DNA from: Streptomyces zhihengii
GTDB taxonomy: Bacteria > Actinomycetota > Actinomycetes > Streptomycetales > Streptomycetaceae
NCBI RefSeq assembly: GCF_016919245.1
Contig: NZ_JAFEJA010000002.1
Span: forward strand, 932,501 to 996,500
Direction: 5' to 3'
Length of the DNA: 64,000 nt
Part shown: in pieces, positions 43,237 through 52,352 of the stretch
How positions within the stretch are numbered: position 1 is the first letter of the stretch
How the letters are laid out: each line of letters opens with the position of its first letter
Made by a program: the position numbers and the translations under genes
Notes under the pieces: generated by a model
The model's input: only the letters and a program-made list of their open reading frames with translations
What the model was told of the DNA's origin: nothing
Database searches by the model: none

Positions 43237-44778
43237 ATGCCCGCTCACGCCTCGTACGACGCCGTCATCGTCGGCGGGGGCCACAACGGCCTCGTCGCCG
43301 CCGCCTACCTCGCCCGCGCCGGCCGGTCGGTCCTGCTCCTGGAACGCGGCGCGACGACCGGGGGAGCGGCCGTCTCCACGCGGCCGTTCCCCGGTGTCGA
43401 CGCCCGGCTGTCGCGCTTCTCGTACCTGGTCTCCCTGCTGCCCGGCAAGATCGTCCGGGATCTCGGCCTCGACTTCGCGGTGCGGAAGCGCACCGTCTCG
43501 TCGTACACGCCGACCCGCGCCGGGGACGGGCTCCTCGTCGGGGGCCCCGGCACGGCGGAGTCCTTCGCCCGGCTCACCGGCGGCGACCGGGAGTACGCGG
43601 CCTGGCAGGAGTTCTACGGCCTGACCCGCTCGGTCGCCGAGCGGGTGTTCCCGACGCTGACCGAGCCGCTGCCCACCCGGGAGGAACTCCGCGCCCGGGT
43701 CGGCGACGAGGAGGCCTGGCGGATGCTCTTCGAGGAGCCGATCGGCACCGCGATCGAGCGGCGCTTCGACCACGACCTGGTGCGCGGCGTGGTCCTGACG
43801 GACGCGCTGATCGGCACGTTCGCCGACGCCCACGACGCCTCGCTGGCCCAGAACCGCTGCTTCCTCTACCACGTCATCGGCGGCGGCACGGGCGACTGGG
43901 ACGTCCCCGTGGGCGGCATGGGCGCGCTGACCGACGCCCTCGCCGCCGCGGCCCGCTCGGCGGGCGCGGAGATCGCCGTGGAGCACGAGGTGACGGCCGT
44001 GGTGACCGACGGCACGCGGGCGGAGGTGACCTTCAGGACACCGTCCGCCGAGGGCACCGTCGGCGCGGGCCACGTGCTGGTGAACGCCTCGCCCCGGGAG
44101 CTGGCCGCGCTGCTCGGCGACCCGGCGCCCGCGCCTGCCGAGGGCGCCCAGCTCAAGGTGAACATGCTGCTGCGGCGGCTGCCGAGGCTGCGGGACCGGC
44201 GGGTCGACCCGGCGGACGCGTTCGCCGGCACCTTCCACGTCTCCGAGGGCTACGGGCAACTGGCCGACGCCTACCGGGAGGCGGCGGACGGGCGGGTGCC
44301 GAGTGCGCCGCCGTCCGAGATCTACTGCCACTCGCTGACCGACCCCTCGATCCTGGGGGCCCGGCTGAACGCGGAGGGCGCCCACACCCTGACGCTGTTC
44401 GGACTCCACACCCCCGCCCGGCTGTTCGCCGACGACAACGACGCGACCCGGGAGCGGCTGCTGGCGGCCACCCTCGCGGAACTCGACACCTACCTGGAGG
44501 AGCCGATCGCCGGGGCGCTCGCCGTCGACGCCGAGGGCCGGCCCTGCATCGAGGCGAAGACCCCGCTCGACCTGGAGGCGGAACTGCGCCTGCCCGGCGG
44601 CCACATCTTCCACCGGGACCTGTCCTGGCCGTGGGCGGCACCGGACACCGGGCGCTGGGGCGTGGAGACGGCCCACGCCAATGTGCTGCTCTGCGGGGCG
44701 GGCGCGGTGCGCGGCGGCGGTGTCAGCGGAGTGCCCGGCCACAACGCCGCGATGGCGGCGCTGGGCCGGGCGGGCTGA
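43237..44778 (+). CDS. phytoene-dehydrogenase-like FAD oxidoreductase (PYROXD2 type)
   Basis: A 513-residue flavoprotein. The dinucleotide-binding motif is DAVIVGGGHNGLVAAAYLARAG (GxGxxG) and a closing FAD motif sits near VLLCGAGAVRGGGVSGVPGHNAA. The family includes carotenoid desaturases, but this branch resembles PYROXD2-like proteins present in bacteria without carotenoid clusters. No crt genes are nearby, so a role in carotenoids is not supported. Start ATG 43237 fits a leaderless mRNA. Confidence 0.88.
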   Translation: MPAHASYDAVIVGGGHNGLVAAAYLARAGRSVLLLERGATTGGAAVSTRPFPGVDARLSRFSYLVSLLPGKIVRDLGLDFAVRKRTVSSYTPTRAGDGLLVGGPGTAESFARLTGGDREYAAWQEFYGLTRSVAERVFPTLTEPLPTREELRARVGDEEAWRMLFEEPIGTAIERRFDHDLVRGVVLTDALIGTFADAHDASLAQNRCFLYHVIGGGTGDWDVPVGGMGALTDALAAAARSAGAEIAVEHEVTAVVTDGTRAEVTFRTPSAEGTVGAGHVLVNASPRELAALLGDPAPAPAEGAQLKVNMLLRRLPRLRDRRVDPADAFAGTFHVSEGYGQLADAYREAADGRVPSAPPSEIYCHSLTDPSILGARLNAEGAHTLTLFGLHTPARLFADDNDATRERLLAATLAELDTYLEEPIAGALAVDAEGRPCIEAKTPLDLEAELRLPGGHIFHRDLSWPWAAPDTGRWGVETAHANVLLCGAGAVRGGGVSGVPGHNAAMAALGRAG

Positions 44779-44812
44779 CCGCGGACCGCTCCTGCCCCGG
44801 GTCCGTCCGGCG

Positions 44813-46234
<1,422 letters not shown>

Positions 46235-46249
46235 TCAACGCCGGTGATC

Positions 46250-46263
46250 TCGAAACATTTCGA
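46250..46263. promoter_or_regulatory. palindrome TCGAAA-CA-TTTCGA
   Basis: A perfect 14-base inverted repeat 79 bases before the xylanase start. It resembles the CGAAA-N-TTTCG operators that I recall from Streptomyces xylanase promoters, with one extra central base. The cognate repressor is probably LacI-like and encoded elsewhere. Confidence 0.55.
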
Positions 46264-46356
46264 AGTGTCCGGGTGGTTCGGCTCCTCGGACAAAGGTTCT
46301 GAGCTGCTCCGATCCACCGGTGGTCGGCAGGTTGCCGCCGAAGGCCCGTCAATCGA

Positions 46357-46370
46357 TGTGAAGTTTCACA
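46357..46370. promoter_or_regulatory. palindrome TGTGAA-GT-TTCACA
   Basis: A perfect 14-base inverted repeat with the same centre size as the one at 46250 but different arms. It lies 186 bases before the xylanase start and may be a second regulator site. Confidence 0.45.
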
Positions 46371-46425
46371 GTGGTGTTACGAAACTCCGCCGAACATTCG
46401 ATGCCAGGGGCGGGCCCATGGAAGA

Positions 46426-46463
46426 GGCCCCTGTGCCGCGGCGGTCGCCGCGGCACAGGGGCC
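46426..46463 (-). terminator. strong hairpin after the Tat serine hydrolase gene
   Basis: A perfect 17-bp stem (GGCCCCTGTGCCGCGGC with its complement) and a four-base loop lie 24 bases beyond the stop codon at 46487. It insulates the hydrolase gene from the xylanase promoter. Confidence 0.85.
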
Positions 46464-46486
46464 GGGAGGTGCGGGAGGACGGGCCG

Positions 46487-48295
46487 TCAGTCGCCGGACG
46501 GCGCCCATCCGGTGGCCTGGACGCGGGCCGCGTCCGAGGGCCGCGACTCGTCGAAGAGCCGGCGGCCGGACGCGTCCTCGACGCGGAGGCCGTCCGCGTA
46601 CACGCCCCGGCCGACGTAGAGCCGGTCGGTCGCGCTGCGCCAGCGCAGCGACACCGGTGCCTCGCGCCAGGGGGAGAGGTCGGCCTCCACGTCGTGCCAC
46701 ACGCGCCCCGACCAGCCGGTCGCCGTGCCGGCGGGGTGGGTGCGCGCGGTGCCGTCGGGTCCGGTGGCGACGAAGGGCACCGGCTGCCAGGTCGCGCCGC
46801 CGTCGGCCGAGGCCTCCAGCAGCACGGCGTCGGCGCCGGGCTCGGTGTCCCACCACAGGGAGCAGCGGAGCCGTCCGGCGCCCGGACCGAGGGGCGGCAG
46901 GGTGAGCGTGGCGGCGGTGGCGTTCGTCATGCCGGAGAACCACGCGGTGCGCCCCCGGGCGGGACGCACGGGGACCGCGCGGGCCATGTTGTCGGCCGCC
47001 GCGGCGCGCGGCGCGCTGCCGGAGCGCCAGCTCCGCACCGGGTGGACGGAGTTGCCGAGGACGATCAGGAACGAGTCCGTGGTCGGGTCGAGCACCATGC
47101 TGGTCCCGGTGAAGCCGGTGTGTCCCGCGGTGCGCGGGGTGGCCATCGCCCCCATGTACCAGTGCTGGTAGAGCTCGAAGCCGAGGCCGTGCTCGTCGCC
47201 GGGGAAGTCGGTGTTGAAGTCGGTGAACATCAGCTCGACCGATGCGGGGGCCAGGATCCGGGCGCGTCCGTAGGAGCCGCCGTTGAGCAGGGTGCGGGCG
47301 AGGACGGCCAGGTCCCAGGCGCAGGAGAACACCCCGGCGTGGCCGGCGACCCCGCCGAAGCCGTAGGCGTTCTCGTCGTGCACCTCGCCCCACACCAGTC
47401 CGCGGTCGAGGCCGGACCAGGGCAGCCGGGCGTCCTCCGTGGCGGCGATGCGCGGCTTCCACTCGGCGGGCGGGTTGAAGCGGGTGCGGTGCATCCCGAG
47501 CGGAGCGGTGATCTCGTCGTGGAGCAGGACGTCCAGCGCGCGGCCGGTGATCTTCTCCAGGACCAGTTGCAGCGAGATCAGGTTGAGGTCGGAGTAGAGG
47601 TACCGGGTGCCCGGCGCGTTCAGCGGGGCCTCGTTCCACAGGAGCCGCAGCCGCCCCTCCTGCGTCGGCTCCTTGAAGAGCGGGATCCAGGAGCGGAAGC
47701 CGGAGGTGTGCGTCAGGAGCTGCCGCACGGTGATGTCCTGTTTGCCGGCGCCCGCGAACTCGGGCAGGTACGAGGCGACGGTCGCCTCCAGCTCCAGCGT
47801 CCCCCGCTCGATCTGCTGCACGGCGAGGATCGAGGTGAACAGCTTGGAGACCGACGCCAGGTCGAAGACGGTGTCCTCGCGCATCGGGATCTGCTGGTCC
47901 TCGGGCAGCTCGACGGCGGTGTCGGTCGTCTCGTCGTAGGCGGAGTACCGCAGGGCCTTGCCGATCGCCCGGTGCAGGGCGACCGTGCCGCCGCGTCCGG
48001 CGAGCAGCACGGCTCCCGCGTACCAGGGGTGCCGCGGGGAGGGCTGGAGGAAGGCCTCGGCGTCGGTGACCAGGCGGTCGAGGTGCGGGGCGAGCAGCCC
48101 GGCCCGGGCGGGGGTGCCGCGCCGCAGGGTCGGGTGGTGCGGTCCTCCCGCGCCGGCGCCGGGGGAGGTGCCGGCCGCCGTCGCCGCGAAGGGCACGGAG
48201 GCGAGCGCGAGGGCGCCGCCCAGCGCCATGGCCCCGCGTCCCAGTCCTCGTCGGCTGATGGCCCCGCTCCCTCTGTGCGCTGCGTCCTCGGTCAT
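46487..48295 (-). CDS. Tat-exported serine hydrolase (beta-lactamase family) with C-terminal beta domain
   Basis: A 602-residue secreted protein. A Tat signal (ISRRGLGRGAMALGG, cleavage near ATAAG) precedes a beta-lactamase-like domain with S148-V-S-K151, YSDLN and HTGFTGTS motifs. The last ~180 residues are beta-rich (LRCSLWWDTEPGADAVLLEASADGG), like a carbohydrate-binding or fibronectin-like module. Such enzymes include esterases and peptidoglycan-related hydrolases, and the substrate is unknown. The ATG at 48295 follows GGGAGG. A GAAAG-TAT-CTTTC palindrome sits 15 bases upstream. Confidence 0.9.
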   Translation of the reverse strand: MTEDAAHRGSGAISRRGLGRGAMALGGALALASVPFAATAAGTSPGAGAGGPHHPTLRRGTPARAGLLAPHLDRLVTDAEAFLQPSPRHPWYAGAVLLAGRGGTVALHRAIGKALRYSAYDETTDTAVELPEDQQIPMREDTVFDLASVSKLFTSILAVQQIERGTLELEATVASYLPEFAGAGKQDITVRQLLTHTSGFRSWIPLFKEPTQEGRLRLLWNEAPLNAPGTRYLYSDLNLISLQLVLEKITGRALDVLLHDEITAPLGMHRTRFNPPAEWKPRIAATEDARLPWSGLDRGLVWGEVHDENAYGFGGVAGHAGVFSCAWDLAVLARTLLNGGSYGRARILAPASVELMFTDFNTDFPGDEHGLGFELYQHWYMGAMATPRTAGHTGFTGTSMVLDPTTDSFLIVLGNSVHPVRSWRSGSAPRAAAADNMARAVPVRPARGRTAWFSGMTNATAATLTLPPLGPGAGRLRCSLWWDTEPGADAVLLEASADGGATWQPVPFVATGPDGTARTHPAGTATGWSGRVWHDVEADLSPWREAPVSLRWRSATDRLYVGRGVYADGLRVEDASGRRLFDESRPSDAARVQATGWAPSGD

Positions 48296-48309
48296 CCGGA
48301 ATCCTCCCT

Positions 48310-48322
48310 GAAAGTATCTTTC
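48310..48322. promoter_or_regulatory. palindrome GAAAG-TAT-CTTTC
   Basis: A perfect 13-base inverted repeat between the RBS of the serine hydrolase gene and its likely promoter. A partial copy (GAAGCTTTC) occurs at 48341. A repressor bound here would block transcription or its start. Confidence 0.5.
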
Positions 48323-48519
48323 GGATCTTCGGCGACACGTGAAGCTTTCTTGCAGTGTCGGTGGACTGTCAACCATCTCGTCGAAGGTGACGCACTGTCA
48401 GGACCGGCTCGTCCGCACCCCGGCCCCGGGCGGGCGCGGCGGCACGGGGGTGGTGGGGCGTTTGGTCCGACCGGACTCTCGTCGCGCGCGCCCTGCCGGG
48501 CGCTGGCAGCCTTGCCCGC

Positions 48520-49626
48520 ATGAGCGCGGTGAACGTCCTGTCCTTCTTGCGCCGGTGGACCGTCTGGGTGCCGTTGGCCGCGGTCGTCGCGCTGGTGCTC
48601 AGCTGGGGACGCGACCTGTCACCACTGGCCGTCGTGGTGGTCGCCCTCTGCCTGGCCGGCGCCGTGCTCGCCGCCGTCCACCACGCCGAGGTGGTCGCCT
48701 ACCGGGTCGGGGAGCCGTTCGGCTCCCTGGTGCTGGCCGTGGCCGTCACCGTCATCGAGGTGGCCCTGATCGTCACCCTGATGGTGGACGGGGGCGAGAA
48801 GTCCGCCACCCTGGCCCGCGACACCGTGTTCGCCGCCGTCATGATCACCTGCAACGGGATCGTCGGACTGTCCCTGCTCGTCGCCGCGCTCCGTCACCGC
48901 GTCGCCGTCTTCAACGCCGAGGGGTCGGGGGCCGCGCTCGCCACCGTCGCCACCCTGGCCGTGATGAGCCTGGTGCTGCCCACCTTCACCACCAGCAAGC
49001 CCGGCCCCGAGTTCTCCACGGCCCAGCTCACCTTCGCCGCGATCTTCTCGCTGGGCCTCTACTCGCTGTTCGTCGCCGTCCAGACCGTGCGCCACCGCGA
49101 GTACTTCCTGTCCGTCACCCCGGACGGCGAACTCAAGGACGAGGAGGGCGACCGGGCGGAGATCCCGACCCGCGCGGCGGCGTTCGTCAGTCTCGTCCTG
49201 CTGCTCGTGGCACTCGTCGCCGTCGTCGGCGACGCCAAGGCCGTCTCGCCCACCATCGAGTCGGGGGTGGAGTCCGCCGGGATGCCCCACTCCGTCGTCG
49301 GCGTGGTGATCGCCCTGCTGGTGCTGCTGCCGGAGACCCTCGCCGCCGTGCGCGCCGCCCGCCGCGAACGGGTGCAGACCAGCCTCAACCTGGCCCTCGG
49401 CTCCGCCATGGCCAGCATCGGACTGACCATCCCCGTCATCGCCCTGGCGACGATCTGGCTGGAGGGACCGCTGGTCCTCGGCCTCGGCGCCACCCACATG
49501 GTGCTGCTCGCCCTGACCGTCGTCACCGGCGCGCTCACCATCGTGCCCGGCCGGGCGACACCGCTCCAGGGCGGTGTGCACCTGGCGATCCTCGCGGCCT
49601 TCGTCTTCCTGGCGGTGAGCCCGTAG
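48520..49626 (+). CDS. calcium/proton antiporter-like membrane protein (CaCA family)
   Basis: A 368-residue membrane protein with about 11 helices in two inverted halves. The alpha-repeat-like stretches VAVTVIEVALIVTLM and VVGVVIALLVLLPETLAAVRAA carry the acidic residues (E in VTVIEVAL, PET) that coordinate cations in ChaA-type exchangers. A short acidic loop (GELKDEEGDRAE) links the halves. It probably exports Ca2+ or Na+ in exchange for protons. CAGCCT ends seven bases before the ATG and no RBS is seen, which again suggests a leaderless transcript. Confidence 0.88.
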   Translation: MSAVNVLSFLRRWTVWVPLAAVVALVLSWGRDLSPLAVVVVALCLAGAVLAAVHHAEVVAYRVGEPFGSLVLAVAVTVIEVALIVTLMVDGGEKSATLARDTVFAAVMITCNGIVGLSLLVAALRHRVAVFNAEGSGAALATVATLAVMSLVLPTFTTSKPGPEFSTAQLTFAAIFSLGLYSLFVAVQTVRHREYFLSVTPDGELKDEEGDRAEIPTRAAAFVSLVLLLVALVAVVGDAKAVSPTIESGVESAGMPHSVVGVVIALLVLLPETLAAVRAARRERVQTSLNLALGSAMASIGLTIPVIALATIWLEGPLVLGLGATHMVLLALTVVTGALTIVPGRATPLQGGVHLAILAAFVFLAVSP

Positions 49627-49666
49627 CGCCTGATCCCGGCGGCGGGCCCGCGGTGCGCGCCCCGGC

Positions 49667-49745
49667 GGTGAGCCCCGCGCGGTGAGCCCAGGGACCCGCG
49701 GACCCCCGGCTCACGGCCCCCCGGCTCACGGACCCGCCGGCTCAC
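49667..49745. repeat. GGTGAGCC / GGCTCAC inverted and direct repeat block
   Basis: Two GGTGAGCC copies (49667, 49681) face three GGCTCAC copies (49708, 49723, 49739). They are spaced 14-16 bases within each group and can pair in several registers. The block lies between the convergent antiporter and acylase genes and probably acts as a terminator. Confidence 0.6.
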
Positions 49746-49781
49746 GGACCCACGGACCCGCCGCCGTGGCGCCGCCCCGGA

Positions 49782-52175
49782 TCAGCGGCGCTCGCGCACC
49801 CGGACCACCTCCAGCTCCGGCGAGGCGAGGATGTCCCGCTCGCAGAAGCGCGACGTCACCCAGCGCTCACCCGAGTAGAGCGCCGTCTGGTCCCGGTGGT
49901 GCGCCGAGGCGGGACTGGACGACTGCGCGTAGGAGAGCAGCGTGCGGGCCACCGGGCAGCCGCTGCCGTCCCAGCCGACCGCCTGCACATGGCTGGTGCC
50001 GTGGGCGACCTCCGCGTACCCGCCGGCCGACGGCTGCCAGGCCGCCTCGATCTTGTTCCACACGCCCAGCGACTCGGTGCCCCCGTGCACCGGGTACCGC
50101 TCACCGCCCCGCACCACGAACTGGTGGTCGCCGAGCGGCGAGTCCGGGGCGATGCCCGCCGCCCGCAGCTGTGCCACCGCACCCGTGAGCGCCGCCGCGA
50201 ACTCCGGCGACGCGGTGTCCAGGGTGTGCGGGGTGGCCACCGGGTCGGCCGCCGAGAACGGCACCTTCCACAGCCGCGACGCCGGGACCGAGGCCGTCAG
50301 CGCGCGCCAGAACCGGTCGAACAGCAGCGCACCGCGGCTGCCGGTGTCCATCCGGCCGTCCCAGCCCGCCAGGGCGTCGCACGCCGCCACCGGCGCGGGC
50401 GACAGCGCCCGGCAGGCGCGGACCGTGTCCGCGAGGGCCAGATCCGCCGCCGGCACCCGGTTGGCGAACTGCTGCCGCTGGAGGTCGCGCACCGTCAGAC
50501 GCCCGCGGTCCGCCATCGCCGCCACGTCCTCGACGGCGCCGCGGGTGCGCAGCGAACGGGGCGTGCCGGTGTTGCCGAAGACGCGTTCGTAGCCGGTCAG
50601 CGGGGTGTCGGCGTTCGCCAGCCAGGCGCTGTCGTTGGAGTTCTCCGCGTACGGCGCGTCCTGGAGCAGCGGCATCCGGGAGGGGCCGAGGATCCCCGGC
50701 TGCACCGCGTCCCGGTCCCGGCCGAGGGCGCAGTCGCCGCGCGCCCCGTCCAGCACCGCGACGCCCGACGACGGGTACGTCACGCGCCCCAGCGGCGTCG
50801 AGCACCGCTCGGCCAGCTCGTCCGTGATCCGGGGCAGCACCTGCGACTGGGTGAACAGCGAGCGCCCCGAGGAGTCCGCCGCGACCGTGTTCACCCACGG
50901 CAGCCCCTGCGTACGGCGCAGCCCGCGCACGATGTCACCGGTCGAGCGGGCCTTGGCGAAGGCCAGCGCCGTGTCGGTGGCGCGCAGGTTCACCGCGTTG
51001 GGGTCGTTCAGCGCGTATGCCGTCGCCGTCGTCCACGGCAGCGGCAGCGAGGCGCCGAGCGAGGTGACCACCGGGCCGTACCGCGTCCAGTACTGGGTCC
51101 GGCTGACGGGGGCGCCGTCCTTCACGGGCACCGTCACCGTCCGGCGCGTCATCCGCTCCCGCACCCCGTCGACCAGGTACACCGTCGGGTCCGCCGGGTC
51201 GAGGGCGAGCTGGTGGAGGTTGAGCGTCACACCGGTCGCCACGGTGTGGCTCCAGGCCACCCGCTCGTTGAAGCCGATGCTGACGCCGACGGTGCCGAGC
51301 AGTGAGGCCCCCGAGACGTTCAGCTCCCCGGGGATGGTCTGCTGCGACTGCCAGAAGCGCCGGCCGCCGTGCCAGGGGTAGTGCGGATTGCCGAGCAGCA
51401 AACCGCGGCCGTTCGCGGTCACCTGCCCGCCGAAGGCCACCGCGTTCGACCCCATGTCGGCGCTCCCGGCGGCGAAGAGCTGCCGCGCGGCCCGCGCCGT
51501 CGCCGCCGGATCGGGCGCCGCGGCCGGCCCCCGCGCCGCCCCCGGGGAACCGGGCGGGGCCGCGGCCGTGATGCCGTCCACCCCGCGGCCCTGACCGCCG
51601 AGTACGGACACCGCGAACCCGCGGCGGGCGACGTCCAGCGCCGTCACCGGCCGCACCCAGTCGGCGCCCCGGCAGGCCGGGTCGGTGATCCGGTTGCGGG
51701 CCAGCCAGGCGTTGTAGCCGGCCGCCCAGCCGCGCATCAGCTCCTCGGCCGCCCGGCCGGGCCCGGCCGGCGCGGGCGTGGCGAGCAGCCGCTCCACCGT
51801 CCCCGCGTCGCGCACCCCGCGGAAGTACAGATCGCTGGCGAGGTTGTCCGTCGCCGACGACAGCGACCCGTCCGGGGCACCGGCCGCCCCGAAGTGGCGC
51901 GAGCGTTCGCCGCGCACCGTGACGAAGCCGTCGGCCAGCACGCACACCTGGTCGACGGCCTGCGCCCAGCCCGTGCCGAAGCCCAGGTCCGCGTAGTCCT
52001 TCGCGACGATGTGCGGGATGCCGTACTCGGTGTAGCGGATGACGGCGGACAGCCCGCCGCCCGAGGGATGCCGCTCGCGGCCGTCGGCCGCCGCCGGGGG
52101 CGGCAGCGCCGTCGCGGCGGTCAGCAGGGCGACGGCGCCCAGGGCGAGCCGTCCGATGCGGGTCCGGATGAGCAA
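49782..52175 (-). CDS. secreted penicillin acylase-family (Ntn) amidohydrolase, AHL/aculeacin-acylase-like
   Basis: A 797-residue precursor with a signal peptide (LALGAVALLTAATALPPPAAA). The alpha chain starts with IRYTEYGIPHIVAKDYADLGFGTGWAQA. The autocatalytic site is M-G-S243-N-A-V, where the serine becomes the N-terminal nucleophile of the beta chain (GGQVTANGRGLLLGNPHYPW). Relatives of this size in actinomycetes cleave acyl chains of homoserine lactones, aculeacin-type lipopeptides or beta-lactams. The best start is TTG at 52175 behind GGGAGG. The frame is open further upstream but the extension lacks any signal or RBS. Confidence 0.9.
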   Translation of the reverse strand: MLIRTRIGRLALGAVALLTAATALPPPAAADGRERHPSGGGLSAVIRYTEYGIPHIVAKDYADLGFGTGWAQAVDQVCVLADGFVTVRGERSRHFGAAGAPDGSLSSATDNLASDLYFRGVRDAGTVERLLATPAPAGPGRAAEELMRGWAAGYNAWLARNRITDPACRGADWVRPVTALDVARRGFAVSVLGGQGRGVDGITAAAPPGSPGAARGPAAAPDPAATARAARQLFAAGSADMGSNAVAFGGQVTANGRGLLLGNPHYPWHGGRRFWQSQQTIPGELNVSGASLLGTVGVSIGFNERVAWSHTVATGVTLNLHQLALDPADPTVYLVDGVRERMTRRTVTVPVKDGAPVSRTQYWTRYGPVVTSLGASLPLPWTTATAYALNDPNAVNLRATDTALAFAKARSTGDIVRGLRRTQGLPWVNTVAADSSGRSLFTQSQVLPRITDELAERCSTPLGRVTYPSSGVAVLDGARGDCALGRDRDAVQPGILGPSRMPLLQDAPYAENSNDSAWLANADTPLTGYERVFGNTGTPRSLRTRGAVEDVAAMADRGRLTVRDLQRQQFANRVPAADLALADTVRACRALSPAPVAACDALAGWDGRMDTGSRGALLFDRFWRALTASVPASRLWKVPFSAADPVATPHTLDTASPEFAAALTGAVAQLRAAGIAPDSPLGDHQFVVRGGERYPVHGGTESLGVWNKIEAAWQPSAGGYAEVAHGTSHVQAVGWDGSGCPVARTLLSYAQSSSPASAHHRDQTALYSGERWVTSRFCERDILASPELEVVRVRERR

Positions 52176-52211
52176 CGAGCCTCCCGACGTGAGTGCGCAG
52201 CAGCGGAGCCC

Positions 52212-52241
52212 TATGCAGTCAGCCCCCGGCACCGCTGTCAA
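52212..52241 (-). promoter_or_regulatory. candidate promoter for the acylase gene (TTGACA-N18-TGCATA)
   Basis: On the minus strand, TTGACA (52241-52236) and TGCATA (52217-52212) are 18 bases apart, 36 bases before the TTG start. The -35 is a consensus match and the -10 is weak. Confidence 0.4.
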
Positions 52242-52316
52242 CCGTCCGGTCGGTATCCGGCCCCTCGACGTGCCGTCCGGGGACCGGCCGCCCCCGTCCC
52301 GCGCCGGTCCCGCCCC

Positions 52317-52346
52317 TTGACGTTCCGTCACCGGGCCGCACAGGAT
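52317..52346 (+). promoter_or_regulatory. candidate leaderless promoter for acyl-CoA synthetase (TTGACG-N18-CAGGAT)
   Basis: TTGACG at 52317-52322 and CAGGAT at 52341-52346 are separated by 18 bases. The ATG at 52353 is seven bases beyond the -10, so transcription would begin on the start codon. Confidence 0.5.
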
Positions 52347-52352
52347 CACGCC

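Noticed and set aside
43237..44778. Carotenoid desaturase function for the FAD oxidoreductase
   Set aside because: No crtB, crtE or other carotenoid genes are nearby and the sequence looks more like PYROXD2-type proteins.
50092..50097. GGGTAC inside the acylase gene and similar hits inside other genes
   Set aside because: They are intragenic and do not point at a start codon.
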